12,079 nucleotides of DNA from an uncultured Lachnospiraceae bacterium (GTDB lineage: Bacteria > Bacillota > Clostridia > Lachnospirales > Lachnospiraceae). Each line of letters starts with the position of its first letter. The stretch's first letter is position 1. Both the position numbers and the translations under genes were made by a program. Positions 5,709-12,079 of this stretch are shown in pieces. The DNA lies in the NCBI GenBank assembly GCA_900544685.1, contig UQWA01000050.1:1-12079 (forward strand). Reading direction: 5' to 3'. The notes under the pieces were generated by a model, which was not told the DNA's origin, did no database searches, and saw only the letters and a list, made by a program, of their open reading frames with translations.

Positions 5709-6969
5709 TTGCTTTCTGAAGCTGATTGTCCTCTTCATGACTGATGCTGCTCTGATTCTGCAGAACTTCATCCAGTTCCACTTCCACATCCGGTCTGATC
5801 CCCTTCTTATGAATGTCGTGTCCCTTTGGTGTGTAATACTTTGCCACTGTAAGTTTCAGACCGGTTCCATCTGACAAGTAAAAGATTTTCTGCACAATTC
5901 CTTTTCCAAATGTGGTCGTACCGACAATTGTTCCAATTCCATAATCTTGAACCGCTCCTGCAAAAATCTCTGATGCACTGGCACTGTTGCCATTTACCAG
6001 TACTGCCAATGGCTTTGTAAACTGGTGTTCTCCGTCTGACGTATATTCTTTTCTTTTTCCATTCTTATCTTCCGTATATACAATCATTCCCTCAGGCAGA
6101 AGCTGATCCAGCATATCACAAACCGTCTGCAGCACACCTCCCGGATTGTTGCGCACATCAATAATGAGCTTTTCCATGCCTTGGATTTCCAGATCAGCCA
6201 TTGCATCTTCAAACTGCTGAGCAGTCACCTCATCGAATTCCAAAAGTCTGATATAACCGATCTGATCTTCCAGAATCTCATACTCAACAGTAGGTATTTC
6301 TACCGCTCTTCTTGTTAATTCCACTTCCAGTTCTTCACCATCTCTTTCAATTGAAAGAGTCAGATGCTCATCAGGATCTGTCTTGATCTTAGACACCAAT
6401 TCTGACAGTTCCATATCTGATACGGAACTTCCATTCCAGCCAGTAATCACATCTCCCGGCAGCAGGCCAGCCTCTTCAGCCGGTGTTCCAGTAAAACAGG
6501 ACACAACTGATATCTCTTTTGTCTCTGGATCCTGGCTCAGTGTCGCACCGATACCGGAATATTCTCCAGCGGTGGCTTCTTCCATACTTTCCAGTTCTTC
6601 TTTGGAATAATAGACAGAATATGGATCATCCAGTCCGGCAACCATTCCGGTGTACATTGTATCTTCTACCTGCTGTCCGTCAATCTCATCCAAATAATAA
6701 GCATTGATCAGTGCCTCAATCTCTCCTGTCTTGTGCTTCACCTGACCGAGATTCAAATCCAGTTTTTCAGATGCTTCACTGGATATCGTTCCACTTTGAA
6801 GCTTTGTAATTTTCCATCTGGCACAAAACAGCATCCCTGCCATACAAATCAGCACCAATAAAACTCCGCAGAATAGTCCTTTTATAAAGCTTCCACTTTC
6901 AGAGCCATGATTCTGGTCGTTCTCCTGGTTCTGAATCTCATTTTCCTTCTCCTTTTGTTCCTGTTCCAT
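5677..6969 (-). CDS. Membrane-anchored S41 C-terminal processing peptidase
   Basis: The 430-residue product has the CtpA/CtpB/Prc layout: an acidic, glutamine-rich cytoplasmic N-terminus (1-24), one transmembrane anchor (about 28-49, GLFCGVLLVLICMAGMLFCA), a helical region, a PDZ domain (about 130-215, GIGATL then GTPAEEAGLLPGD), and the S41 protease domain. The catalytic set is visible: S331 in NGNSASASEI, K356 in TFGKG, and Q360 four residues later, the same spacing as in Bacillus CtpB. Such enzymes cut extracytoplasmic substrates near hydrophobic C-termini, for example in sporulation signalling or wall turnover; the substrate here is unknown. The ATG at 6969 lies after AGGAG, whereas the in-frame GTG at 6984 overlaps the ribosome-binding site and is rejected. 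Its 3' end overlaps the convergent 50-codon gene by 32 bases. It is separated from the regulator upstream by a terminator. Confidence 0.94.
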   Translation of the reverse strand: MEQEQKEKENEIQNQENDQNHGSESGSFIKGLFCGVLLVLICMAGMLFCARWKITKLQSGTISSEASEKLDLNLGQVKHKTGEIEALINAYYLDEIDGQQVEDTMYTGMVAGLDDPYSVYYSKEELESMEEATAGEYSGIGATLSQDPETKEISVVSCFTGTPAEEAGLLPGDVITGWNGSSVSDMELSELVSKIKTDPDEHLTLSIERDGEELEVELTRRAVEIPTVEYEILEDQIGYIRLLEFDEVTAQQFEDAMADLEIQGMEKLIIDVRNNPGGVLQTVCDMLDQLLPEGMIVYTEDKNGKRKEYTSDGEHQFTKPLAVLVNGNSASASEIFAGAVQDYGIGTIVGTTTFGKGIVQKIFYLSDGTGLKLTVAKYYTPKGHDIHKKGIRPDVEVELDEVLQNQSSISHEEDNQLQKAISVLQEQTQE

Positions 6970-7041
6970 ACAGTCACTCCTCACTTTCTTTGTATCACCT
7001 CAATCGTTTTCAAACCAAAACTCCGAATTTTCCCACTGCGC

Positions 7042-7078
7042 AAAAAGAGGGTCTGGTATGTTGTTCATACTCAAACCC
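7042..7078 (-). terminator. Intrinsic terminator after the CdaR-type regulator
   Basis: In minus-strand RNA, GGGUUUG (7078-7072) pairs with CAGACCC (7055-7049), and after a one-base bulge GUAUG (7070-7066) pairs with CAUAC (7060-7056) around the loop AACAA. The sequence then reads UCUUUUUG. It lies 18 bases past the regulator's stop, so the peptidase gene needs its own promoter; none is convincing in the 70 bases that follow. Confidence 0.8.
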
Positions 7079-7096
7079 CCGTTTCATCTTTTCCTG

Positions 7097-8185
7097 TTAA
7101 AAATCAGTAGTCTCCATGTACTTCATATACTTCACGACCATCAGCGCAATCTTGAAAGTAATCGCATCTTCAAAAACTCTTAAGTCCAGTCCGGTACTCT
7201 TCTGAAGCTTATCCAGACGGTAAACCAGTGTATTTCTGTGAATGTATAACTGTCTGGATGTCTCTGATACATTCAGGCTGTTTTCGAAAAACTTGTTGAT
7301 CGTCGTCAATGTCTCCTCATCGAAATCATCAGTTGACTTGCCACCAAAAATCTCGCGGATAAACATCTTGCACAGTGGAATCGGCAACTGGTAGATTAAA
7401 CGTCCAATTCCCAGTGAACTGTAAGCAATCACATTGCGCTCATCGAAAAAGATCTTACCAACATCCAGTGCCATTCTGGCTTCCTTGTAGGATCTGGACA
7501 CTTCCTTGATCTCGTTCACCACAGTTCCGTAAGCCACATGTGCCACTTCTCTTATCTCTGCATCCAAACTGCTGATAATCGTACGGGCTGTCTGCTCCAG
7601 CTCCTCACTGCCATCCGATTCTTCCAGTTCCTTCACCACAATAATACTCTTCTCATCTACGGCCGTAATAAAATCTCCCGGCTTATTCCCCAGATTCGTG
7701 CGGATGCTCTCCATGGATACCGTATCCTTCTCATGATTCGTCTCCAGAATGAACACTACTCTTCTGGAATCGGTATTGATATGAAGCTTCTTCGCTCTGT
7801 TGTAAATATCAATCAGAAGCAAATTATCCAACAACAGGTTCTTAATAAAATTGTCTTTATCAAACCGTTCCTTATAGGCAATCAACAGTCCCTGAATCTG
7901 AAATGCCGCCATCTTGCCTATCATGTAGGTATCATCTGTACTGCCACTTGCCAGAAGCACATACTCAAGCTGCGTCTCATCATATACCTTGAAAAACTGA
8001 TATCCCTGAACCTCCTGACTGTCTGCAGGAGAATTCACAAAAATTCTGGCCGGCTCTGAAAAATCTGCGGCTTCTGGAAATGTTGCTGCCAATACATTCC
8101 CTTCTGTGTCGATCACACCAAGTTCTACCCTGCTGATCTGCTTCAATCCTTCTACTGTACTCTGCAATATTTGATTCGAAATCAT
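7097..8185 (-). CDS. CdaR/PucR-family transcriptional regulator
   Basis: The 362-residue product has the layout of the sugar-diacid regulator (CdaR) group: an N-terminal sensor-like region (about 1-120, with LGVIDTEGNVLAAT), a central region related to the degenerate GGDEF-like CdaR domain (about 140-250), and a C-terminal PucR-type helix-turn-helix (about 303-350), where NVSETSRQLYIHRNTLVYRL is diagnostic. Ligand and target are not visible, since no sugar-acid catabolic gene is nearby. The ATG at 8185 is preferred: GGGGTGA lies about six bases upstream, while the in-frame GTG at 8194 is part of that ribosome-binding site. A 165-base gap separates it from greA, and a strong terminator follows it, so it is probably monocistronic. 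DNA binding is well supported; the effector is unknown. Confidence 0.88.
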   Translation of the reverse strand: MISNQILQSTVEGLKQISRVELGVIDTEGNVLAATFPEAADFSEPARIFVNSPADSQEVQGYQFFKVYDETQLEYVLLASGSTDDTYMIGKMAAFQIQGLLIAYKERFDKDNFIKNLLLDNLLLIDIYNRAKKLHINTDSRRVVFILETNHEKDTVSMESIRTNLGNKPGDFITAVDEKSIIVVKELEESDGSEELEQTARTIISSLDAEIREVAHVAYGTVVNEIKEVSRSYKEARMALDVGKIFFDERNVIAYSSLGIGRLIYQLPIPLCKMFIREIFGGKSTDDFDEETLTTINKFFENSLNVSETSRQLYIHRNTLVYRLDKLQKSTGLDLRVFEDAITFKIALMVVKYMKYMETTDF

Positions 8186-8282
8186 ACCGTTCACCCCAAT
8201 ACGTATTCAAAATGTCCCGATATCCTGCCGGAAACTATATCAGATGAGAGTTTCTGTCTCCCACCTGCGTATTTCTTTTTCT

Positions 8283-8311
8283 ATCATACACCAATATGAA
8301 CAAAAAAGAAA
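8283..8311 (-). promoter_or_regulatory. Weak candidate promoter for the CdaR-type regulator
   Basis: TATGAT (8288-8283) lies on the minus strand about 100 bases before the start codon, with only a poor -35 (TTTCTT, 8311-8306) at 17 bases. No terminator is evident between greA and this gene, so read-through from proA-greA is also possible. The predicted leader contains a weak GAAACT/AGTTTC hairpin but no recognised riboswitch. Confidence 0.3.
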
Positions 8312-8350
8312 GACATTTTTGATATTTTTTTGTAAGGATTTCAGGACATA

Positions 8351-8854
8351 TTAGAATCTTCTGATCTCATCTTCGCTGTCATCATTTTCTTTACTGATTG
8401 AACGGATTTCCACATAATACCCTGTGGTTTCATTAATTTTTACCATGACACGGTCGCCTGCCTTGTGCCCTCTTATGGCTTTTCCCAACGGAGATTCTAT
8501 ACTGATCAGCCCTTTCATAGAATTTCCGCGAATGGAGGTTACCAGCTTATAGGTCTCTGTCTCATCATCATCTTCAAAATAAACTTCTACTGTATTATTC
8601 AGCCCCACTTCATCCTCATTCGACCGGTCTGAAACGATTCTGGCATTTTTTAGCATTCTTTCCAGATAGCGGATCCTGCTCTCATTGATATTTTTATCTT
8701 TCTTGGCTGCATGATATTCAAAATTCTCACTGAGATCTCCCTGTGCCCTAGCTTCTTTTACCGCTTCCAGTGCTTCCTTGCGGACTACCAGCTTTCGATA
8801 TTCTATCTCTTTCTGAATCTTTTTGACATCATTTTCTGTGAGCTGCTCTCCCAT
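8351..8854 (-). CDS. greA: GreA-type transcription elongation factor
   Basis: The product enters the secondary channel of RNA polymerase and stimulates cleavage of backtracked RNA. Its 167 residues are slightly longer than the usual 158 because of an acidic C-terminal tail (ENDDSEDEIRRF). The N-terminal antiparallel coiled coil (about 1-75) carries the functional tip ARAQGDLSENFEYHAAK; D40 and E43 match the two acidic residues that position the catalytic metal. The C-terminal FKBP-like domain (about 85-155) includes SPLGKAIRGHKAGD. It starts 24 bases after the proA stop with AAAAAGAGGTAC as its ribosome-binding region, so it is in an operon with proA. Many clostridia carry more than one GreA-like protein, and this may be a paralogue rather than the main copy. 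Confidence 0.9.
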   Translation of the reverse strand: MGEQLTENDVKKIQKEIEYRKLVVRKEALEAVKEARAQGDLSENFEYHAAKKDKNINESRIRYLERMLKNARIVSDRSNEDEVGLNNTVEVYFEDDDETETYKLVTSIRGNSMKGLISIESPLGKAIRGHKAGDRVMVKINETTGYYVEIRSISKENDDSEDEIRRF

Positions 8855-8878
8855 ATTTCCTGTACCTCTTTTTCTGTT

Positions 8879-10183
8879 CTAACACTCTGACCGGCGTTCT
8901 GCCAAAGGCAGATCCCGGAAATGAAATGATTTCTTTCCGCTGGCATAATCTCCCACAATTTGTCCGTTTCCGAACAGTTTGTATTTATAGCTGACCAGGC
9001 CTTCCAGTCCTACCGGTCCTCTTGCATGAAGCTTTCCGGTACTGATCCCCACTTCTGCTCCAAATCCATACCGATAACCATCCGCAAATCTGGTAGAGCA
9101 GTTCTGATATACTCCGGCAGAGTCCACAAGCATCATAAATTCTTCCGCAGTCTGTGCATTTTCTGTAATAATACAGTCCGTGTGATGGGATCCATAATAA
9201 TTAATATGATCTACTGCTTCGCGAATATTCTTCACTGTTCTGGCTGATACAATATAATCCAGATATTCTTTTCGGTCATCTTCTTCCGTTGCTTTCACAC
9301 AACCGGTCAGCTCCTGCACTGCTTTACTTCCCCGCAGTTCTACTCCATGTTCTTTTAATACTTTTCCCAGTTCCGGTAAAAGCTTCTCTGCTATCTCTTC
9401 ATGGATTAACAGCGTCTCCACCGTATTGCAGGCAGATACATACTGTGTCTTGGCATCCAGAATAATTGGAATGGCTTTCCGTATGTCGGCATCCTTATCC
9501 ACATAAATATGGCAGATACCATCTGCATGTCCCATAACCGGAATTCTTGTATGATTCATGATATACTGTACAAACTGATTGGATCCTCTCGGAATCAGGA
9601 GATCTACATATCCATCGCATTCCAGCAGTTCTGTGATCTCTGATCTGGCTTCCAGAAGCATCATACTGTGTTCCGGAAGACCTGCCTCCGTCACAGCACG
9701 GTGGATAATCTGGAACAGAATCTTATTCGTACGGATTGCCTCACTTCCACCTTTTAAAATCACGCAGTTTCCGCTCTTAATGCACAATGCCGAAATCTGC
9801 ACCAACGCATCCGGTCTTGCCTCAAAAATAACACCGATCACCCCAATCGGACAGGTTACACGGTATAAGGTCAGTCCCTCATCCAATTCTCTGGCAAGCT
9901 GAGTCTGGAAAAGCGGATCTTTCAGCCTGATCAGATCGCGAATTCCTTCTGCCACATCGTGAAGCTTACCCTCGTCAAATTTAAGACGCTTCAATACCGG
10001 TGCTGCGATGTCATCTTTTTCTGCCTGTTCCATATCCTGTGCATTTGCTGCAAAAATCTCTTCTTTTGCAGACAGCAGTGCTTCTGCTACTGCCTGTAAT
10101 GCATGGTTCCTTTTTTCTTCTGACATGCCTGCCAGCAATGGTGCTGACTGTTTCACTTTTTTAACTTCTTCCTTTATCTCCAT
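8879..10183 (-). CDS. proA: Gamma-glutamyl phosphate reductase (ProA)
   Basis: NADPH-dependent reductase that turns gamma-glutamyl phosphate into glutamate-5-semialdehyde, the second step of proline synthesis. From the ATG at 10183 the product has 434 residues (usual about 415-420). It shows the aldehyde-dehydrogenase-like features of the family: VIFEARPDALVQ and LKGGSEA in the cofactor region, LIPRGSNQFV, and the catalytic C252 in SACNTVETLL, then ARGPVGLEGLVSYKY near the C-terminus. The start is chosen because AAGGAG lies 10 bases before it; the ATG at 10216 has no comparable site. It is preceded by its own promoter and followed by greA. The partner kinase gene proB, usually adjacent, is absent from both sides here. 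Confidence 0.96.
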   Translation of the reverse strand: MEIKEEVKKVKQSAPLLAGMSEEKRNHALQAVAEALLSAKEEIFAANAQDMEQAEKDDIAAPVLKRLKFDEGKLHDVAEGIRDLIRLKDPLFQTQLARELDEGLTLYRVTCPIGVIGVIFEARPDALVQISALCIKSGNCVILKGGSEAIRTNKILFQIIHRAVTEAGLPEHSMMLLEARSEITELLECDGYVDLLIPRGSNQFVQYIMNHTRIPVMGHADGICHIYVDKDADIRKAIPIILDAKTQYVSACNTVETLLIHEEIAEKLLPELGKVLKEHGVELRGSKAVQELTGCVKATEEDDRKEYLDYIVSARTVKNIREAVDHINYYGSHHTDCIITENAQTAEEFMMLVDSAGVYQNCSTRFADGYRYGFGAEVGISTGKLHARGPVGLEGLVSYKYKLFGNGQIVGDYASGKKSFHFRDLPLAERRSEC

Positions 10184-10293
10184 TCCTGTATATCTCCTTC
10201 CTGCCTTATTTTGCATTCTAATCCTGACTGTGCGAATGACTTTGTGCTTTACTTTCCGCTAATCCTGTCATTCTGTGAATTCATTTTCTCTCT

Positions 10294-10322
10294 ATTATAA
10301 AAGAGTTTTTTCTTTGCCGCAA
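10294..10322 (-). promoter_or_regulatory. proA-greA promoter
   Basis: TTGCGG (10322-10317), a 17-base spacer and a perfect TATAAT (10299-10294) lie on the minus strand between the PucR gene and proA. Transcription near 10287 would give a leader of about 100 bases. The leader holds GAATGAC and GTCATTC as possible long-range pairing arms, and the sequence CAGGATTAG twice; no known riboswitch is recognised. Confidence 0.65.
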
Positions 10323-10352
10323 GAGATGCTTCCAGATCTTTTTCTATTTCTC

Positions 10353-11519
10353 TCATTCACAGTTTTCCTGCATGCTTCTGATATAGAAAGCTATCTGATA
10401 CGGAAGTCTCTCTTCTGGTGTCTCAAGGTTGCTTCCTATAATTTTTTTAATATTTCCCATCCGATATAATACAGTATTTCGATGAGTATAAAGTTCTCCT
10501 GCTACCGCCTGTATGCTCCCATTATGTTTCAGATAAGACTGTAGTGTTTCCACGTAACCGGCGCGATGTTCCCTGTCATAGTCTTCTAATGCCTCCAGAC
10601 GTTCTGTCCTCATTTCCTGTAAAATCTCCGGATCCCCAACCGTATAGAGAAGACGGTATAGTCCACATTCATCAAACTTTACCACTGGCAGTTTTCGCGT
10701 CATGGCCATATGTACTGCTGCCTTCGCCCGCTGGTAACTGACTGCCAGATGTGATACATCCATGCGCCTGCTTCCAATCCCCACATACAGTTTCAGACCC
10801 GGCATACGCCTGTTTGCCCTTCGGATCGTTCCTTCAGCAAGCTGATACAAGAATTCTTCCGGAACTGCATTTGCCACCAGGACAAAATCTGAATTGTAGT
10901 AAAAAAAACTTGCATTGTGGGTAATCTCTTCCAGATACACCTGAATGCGGTAAGATAATTTCTTGCGTTCTACTGTATCCATAGCATCCAGTCCCTCACA
11001 AGTCAACAGCAACACCTGAAAACTTCCGTCCACAGCAAAATACTTCAACAGTTCTTTTCGATACGCTTCCTGATTATCCGGTGTCTCAATAGCCGCAATC
11101 AATGCCTCTATGATCTGCTCATCTGCGTTATCCTGTAAAAATACACGAATACTGAAATCTTTTATCATGTCTGACAGATGTACCTCCCACGGAACTGTCA
11201 GAAGTGGCAAATCATTTTCGTCACAATATGCCTTTAGTTCTTCCGGTACTTCAAAAATATATTGTCCCACATTGATAATCAGCCCCGATGCATGATGTCG
11301 GTTCAACTGCTGCGCCAGATGCATCCAGTCCTCTTTTTTCGGAAATCCTAAGCCCGTGGTTACTGCCAGTTCTTTTCCCCAGAAATTCTGTATAATTGTA
11401 GTATCTTCCAAAAGGTGCACCCAGCTTATGGAATTGGACCATCCTTTTCTTCCTGCCAGGAACTGCATATCATACCGCTTTTCTGCAATCAGCACCATAT
11501 CTTCAATCGTAAAACTCAT
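10353..11519 (-). CDS. PucR-family transcriptional regulator
   Basis: The 388-residue product has three PucR-family parts: an N-terminal PucR domain (about 5-125; WVHLLEDT, ELAVTTGLGFP, ASGLIINVGQY, LPLLTVPWEVHLSDM), a GGDEF-like CdaR domain (about 165-290; LKLYVGIGSRRMDVSHLAVSYQRA) without the cyclase signature, and a C-terminal helix-turn-helix (335-362; AVAGELYTHRNTVLYRM). Members control purine, allantoin or amino-acid catabolism, commonly as activators of a neighbouring operon, but no purine genes are in view. Its nearest targets by position are proA-greA downstream and the divergent 52-codon gene upstream. The ATG at 11519 follows GGAAGGA. An inverted repeat over its -35 box suggests regulation there, possibly by itself. 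Family is firm; the effector is unknown. Confidence 0.92.
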   Translation of the reverse strand: MSFTIEDMVLIAEKRYDMQFLAGRKGWSNSISWVHLLEDTTIIQNFWGKELAVTTGLGFPKKEDWMHLAQQLNRHHASGLIINVGQYIFEVPEELKAYCDENDLPLLTVPWEVHLSDMIKDFSIRVFLQDNADEQIIEALIAAIETPDNQEAYRKELLKYFAVDGSFQVLLLTCEGLDAMDTVERKKLSYRIQVYLEEITHNASFFYYNSDFVLVANAVPEEFLYQLAEGTIRRANRRMPGLKLYVGIGSRRMDVSHLAVSYQRAKAAVHMAMTRKLPVVKFDECGLYRLLYTVGDPEILQEMRTERLEALEDYDREHRAGYVETLQSYLKHNGSIQAVAGELYTHRNTVLYRMGNIKKIIGSNLETPEERLPYQIAFYIRSMQENCE

Positions 11520-11624
11520 TGGTTCCTTCCTCTCTTTTTCTCGCTTTGATACAGTTTTTAGTGTTTTTTATATTTTTGACAATTCCTGCCCACTTTGCTT
11601 AGATACAGAATACATCTCTCATCT

Positions 11625-11654
11625 ATCATAACAGTTTTTTGTGCTGTTGGCACA
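11625..11654 (-). promoter_or_regulatory. PucR-gene promoter with inverted repeat over the -35
   Basis: On the minus strand GTGCCA (11653-11648), 17 bases, then TATGAT (11630-11625) form a moderate promoter. TGTGC (11640-11644) and GCACA (11650-11654) form an inverted repeat with a 5-base centre overlapping the -35, a plausible operator. The leader to the start codon at 11519 would be about 100 bases. Confidence 0.45.
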
Positions 11655-11706
11655 TATTTTAACAAGAATTTTTAGAATTGTTTTCCATAGTTTTTCTGTT
11701 TTTTTG

Positions 11707-11715
11707 TGCTAGAAT
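11707..11715 (+). promoter_or_regulatory. Extended -10 promoter of the 52-codon gene
   Basis: TGCTAGAAT (11707-11715) matches the extended -10 form (TGn plus the hexamer 11710-11715). The -35 position is poor, which extended -10 promoters tolerate. Transcription would begin near 11722, about 34 bases before the ATG. A second possible promoter start, TTGACA at 11576-11581, has only a weak -10 downstream of it. Confidence 0.5.
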
Positions 11716-11755
11716 ATAAATAGATAAAAAAGAACATATTAAAGGAGGCGAGGTT

Positions 11756-11914
11756 ATGAGATTCATAACTTATACAAATTCTATGGATACTCTTTCTGTA
11801 CCGGAATGGATCAAGACAGAGCGCTATATGTACTGTGACAATTTTGTAAATGATTATATGAAATCCGATCGATTCAGTCTTCTTTCTTTTATAAGAAATC
11901 TGTTTCGTAGATAG
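11756..11914 (+). CDS. Small protein of unknown function (52 aa)
   Basis: A 52-residue frame begins MRFITYTNSMDTLSVPEWIK and ends FSLLSFIRNLFRR. AAAGGAGG (11741-11748) ends seven bases before the ATG, and an extended -10 promoter lies upstream; both support expression. The product is rich in aromatic residues (five Phe, four Tyr, one Trp), has one cysteine (C27) and a basic, amphipathic C-terminal helix (about 39-52), which could lie on a membrane or bind a partner. No signal peptide or full membrane span is seen. It is divergent from the PucR gene, and its mRNA continues into a structured 3' region ending in a terminator at the right edge, so it appears monocistronic. I do not recognise the family. 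Confidence 0.65.
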   Translation: MRFITYTNSMDTLSVPEWIKTERYMYCDNFVNDYMKSDRFSLLSFIRNLFRR

Positions 11915-11918
11915 GAAG

Positions 11919-11960
11919 GTGCGGCAGCACGTTCTGACCTGATATTCAGAACTGTCGCGC
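11919..11960 (+). other. Structured hairpin in the 3' region of the 52-codon gene
   Basis: GTGCGGCA (11919-11926) pairs with TGTCGCGC (11953-11960) with two wobbles; after the four-base bulge GCAC, GTTCTGA (11931-11937) pairs perfectly with TCAGAAC (11946-11952) around an 8-base loop. The bulge GCAC can instead pair with the first GTGC to make a small competing hairpin. It starts five bases after the stop codon and has no U-run, so it is not a simple terminator. Confidence 0.5.
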
Positions 11961-11993
11961 TGACATCTGTTAATATATACACTCTCTTTTCTA

Positions 11994-12025
11994 AAAGGAG
12001 CATCTCTTAATCGAGATGCTCCTTT
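11994..12025. terminator. 13-bp perfect hairpin, weak terminator in either direction
   Basis: AAAGGAGCATCTC (11994-12006) and GAGATGCTCCTTT (12013-12025) pair without a mismatch around a 6-base loop. U-runs are short on both sides (three on plus, four on minus). It may be a terminator, an mRNA-stabilising hairpin or part of a dispersed repeat together with the next hairpin. Confidence 0.45.
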
Positions 12026-12042
12026 CAGACTGTAGACAAACT

Positions 12043-12079
12043 TGGTGTTGGGTGTTATGCCCAGCACCATTTTTCTTTT
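12043..12079 (+). terminator. Intrinsic terminator at the right edge
   Basis: TGGTGTTGGG (12043-12052) pairs with CCCAGCACCA (12060-12069), ten pairs with one wobble, around a 7-base loop, followed by TTTTTCTTTT (12070-12079). It fits the end of the transcript that carries the 52-codon gene, about 165 bases past its stop. Confidence 0.7.

Noticed and set aside
7538..8059. Plus-strand frame of 173 codons
   Set aside because: It lies entirely opposite the well-supported CdaR-type regulator, has no ribosome-binding site of note and no recognisable motif.
11672..12070. Minus-strand frame of 132 codons
   Set aside because: It reads through two hairpin terminators and the 52-codon gene on the other strand, has a Lys/Cys/Tyr-rich low-quality composition and no ribosome-binding site within the window.
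11915..12079. T-box or known riboswitch after the 52-codon gene
   Set aside because: No T-box consensus or other recognised aptamer core was seen, and no downstream gene lies within the window.

Overview
The window looks like a chromosomal segment of a low-to-moderate-GC Gram-positive anaerobe of the class Clostridia, most likely family Lachnospiraceae (the Blautia/Dorea/Ruminococcus type). The evidence is a GSI-alpha glutamine synthetase next to an ANTAR regulator, DAP synthesis through LL-DAP aminotransferase (DapL), ammonia-dependent asparagine synthetase (AsnA), two PucR/CdaR-type regulators, and strong AGGAGG ribosome-binding sites. This placement rests on recalled family patterns, not on a search. 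There are no rRNA or tRNA genes, CRISPR arrays or recognisable transposase genes.

Nine full-length genes lie on the minus strand, and two short genes (50 and 52 codons) lie on the plus strand. Read in transcription order (right to left), the minus strand holds: a PucR-family regulator (11519-10353); proA-greA (10183-8351) behind its own promoter; a CdaR/PucR-type regulator (8185-7097) ending in a clear intrinsic terminator; a membrane-anchored S41 C-terminal processing peptidase (6969-5677); and the tightly spaced cluster glnA - ANTAR regulator - dapF - dapL - asnA (5274-196), which ends in a terminator at 97-140. A further promoter at 15-46 points leftward out of the window.

The five-gene cluster joins ammonia assimilation (glutamine synthetase, asparagine synthetase) to meso-diaminopimelate formation for lysine and cell wall (DapL then DapF). 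It also carries an RNA-binding antiterminator-type regulator with a degenerate receiver domain. The glnA promoter is strong and is followed at once by a textbook terminator hairpin in the short leader, so control by attenuation is likely. The -35 box of that promoter sits at the centre of an inverted repeat, which may also terminate the upstream peptidase transcript.

The least explained parts are the two short plus-strand genes. The first (5556-5708) has a perfect Shine-Dalgarno sequence and a 23-bp palindrome over its -10 box, and it overlaps the end of the peptidase gene on the opposite strand. The second (11756-11914) has an extended -10 promoter and is followed by a structured 3' region with three hairpins, ending in an intrinsic terminator at the right edge. 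I recognise neither product.
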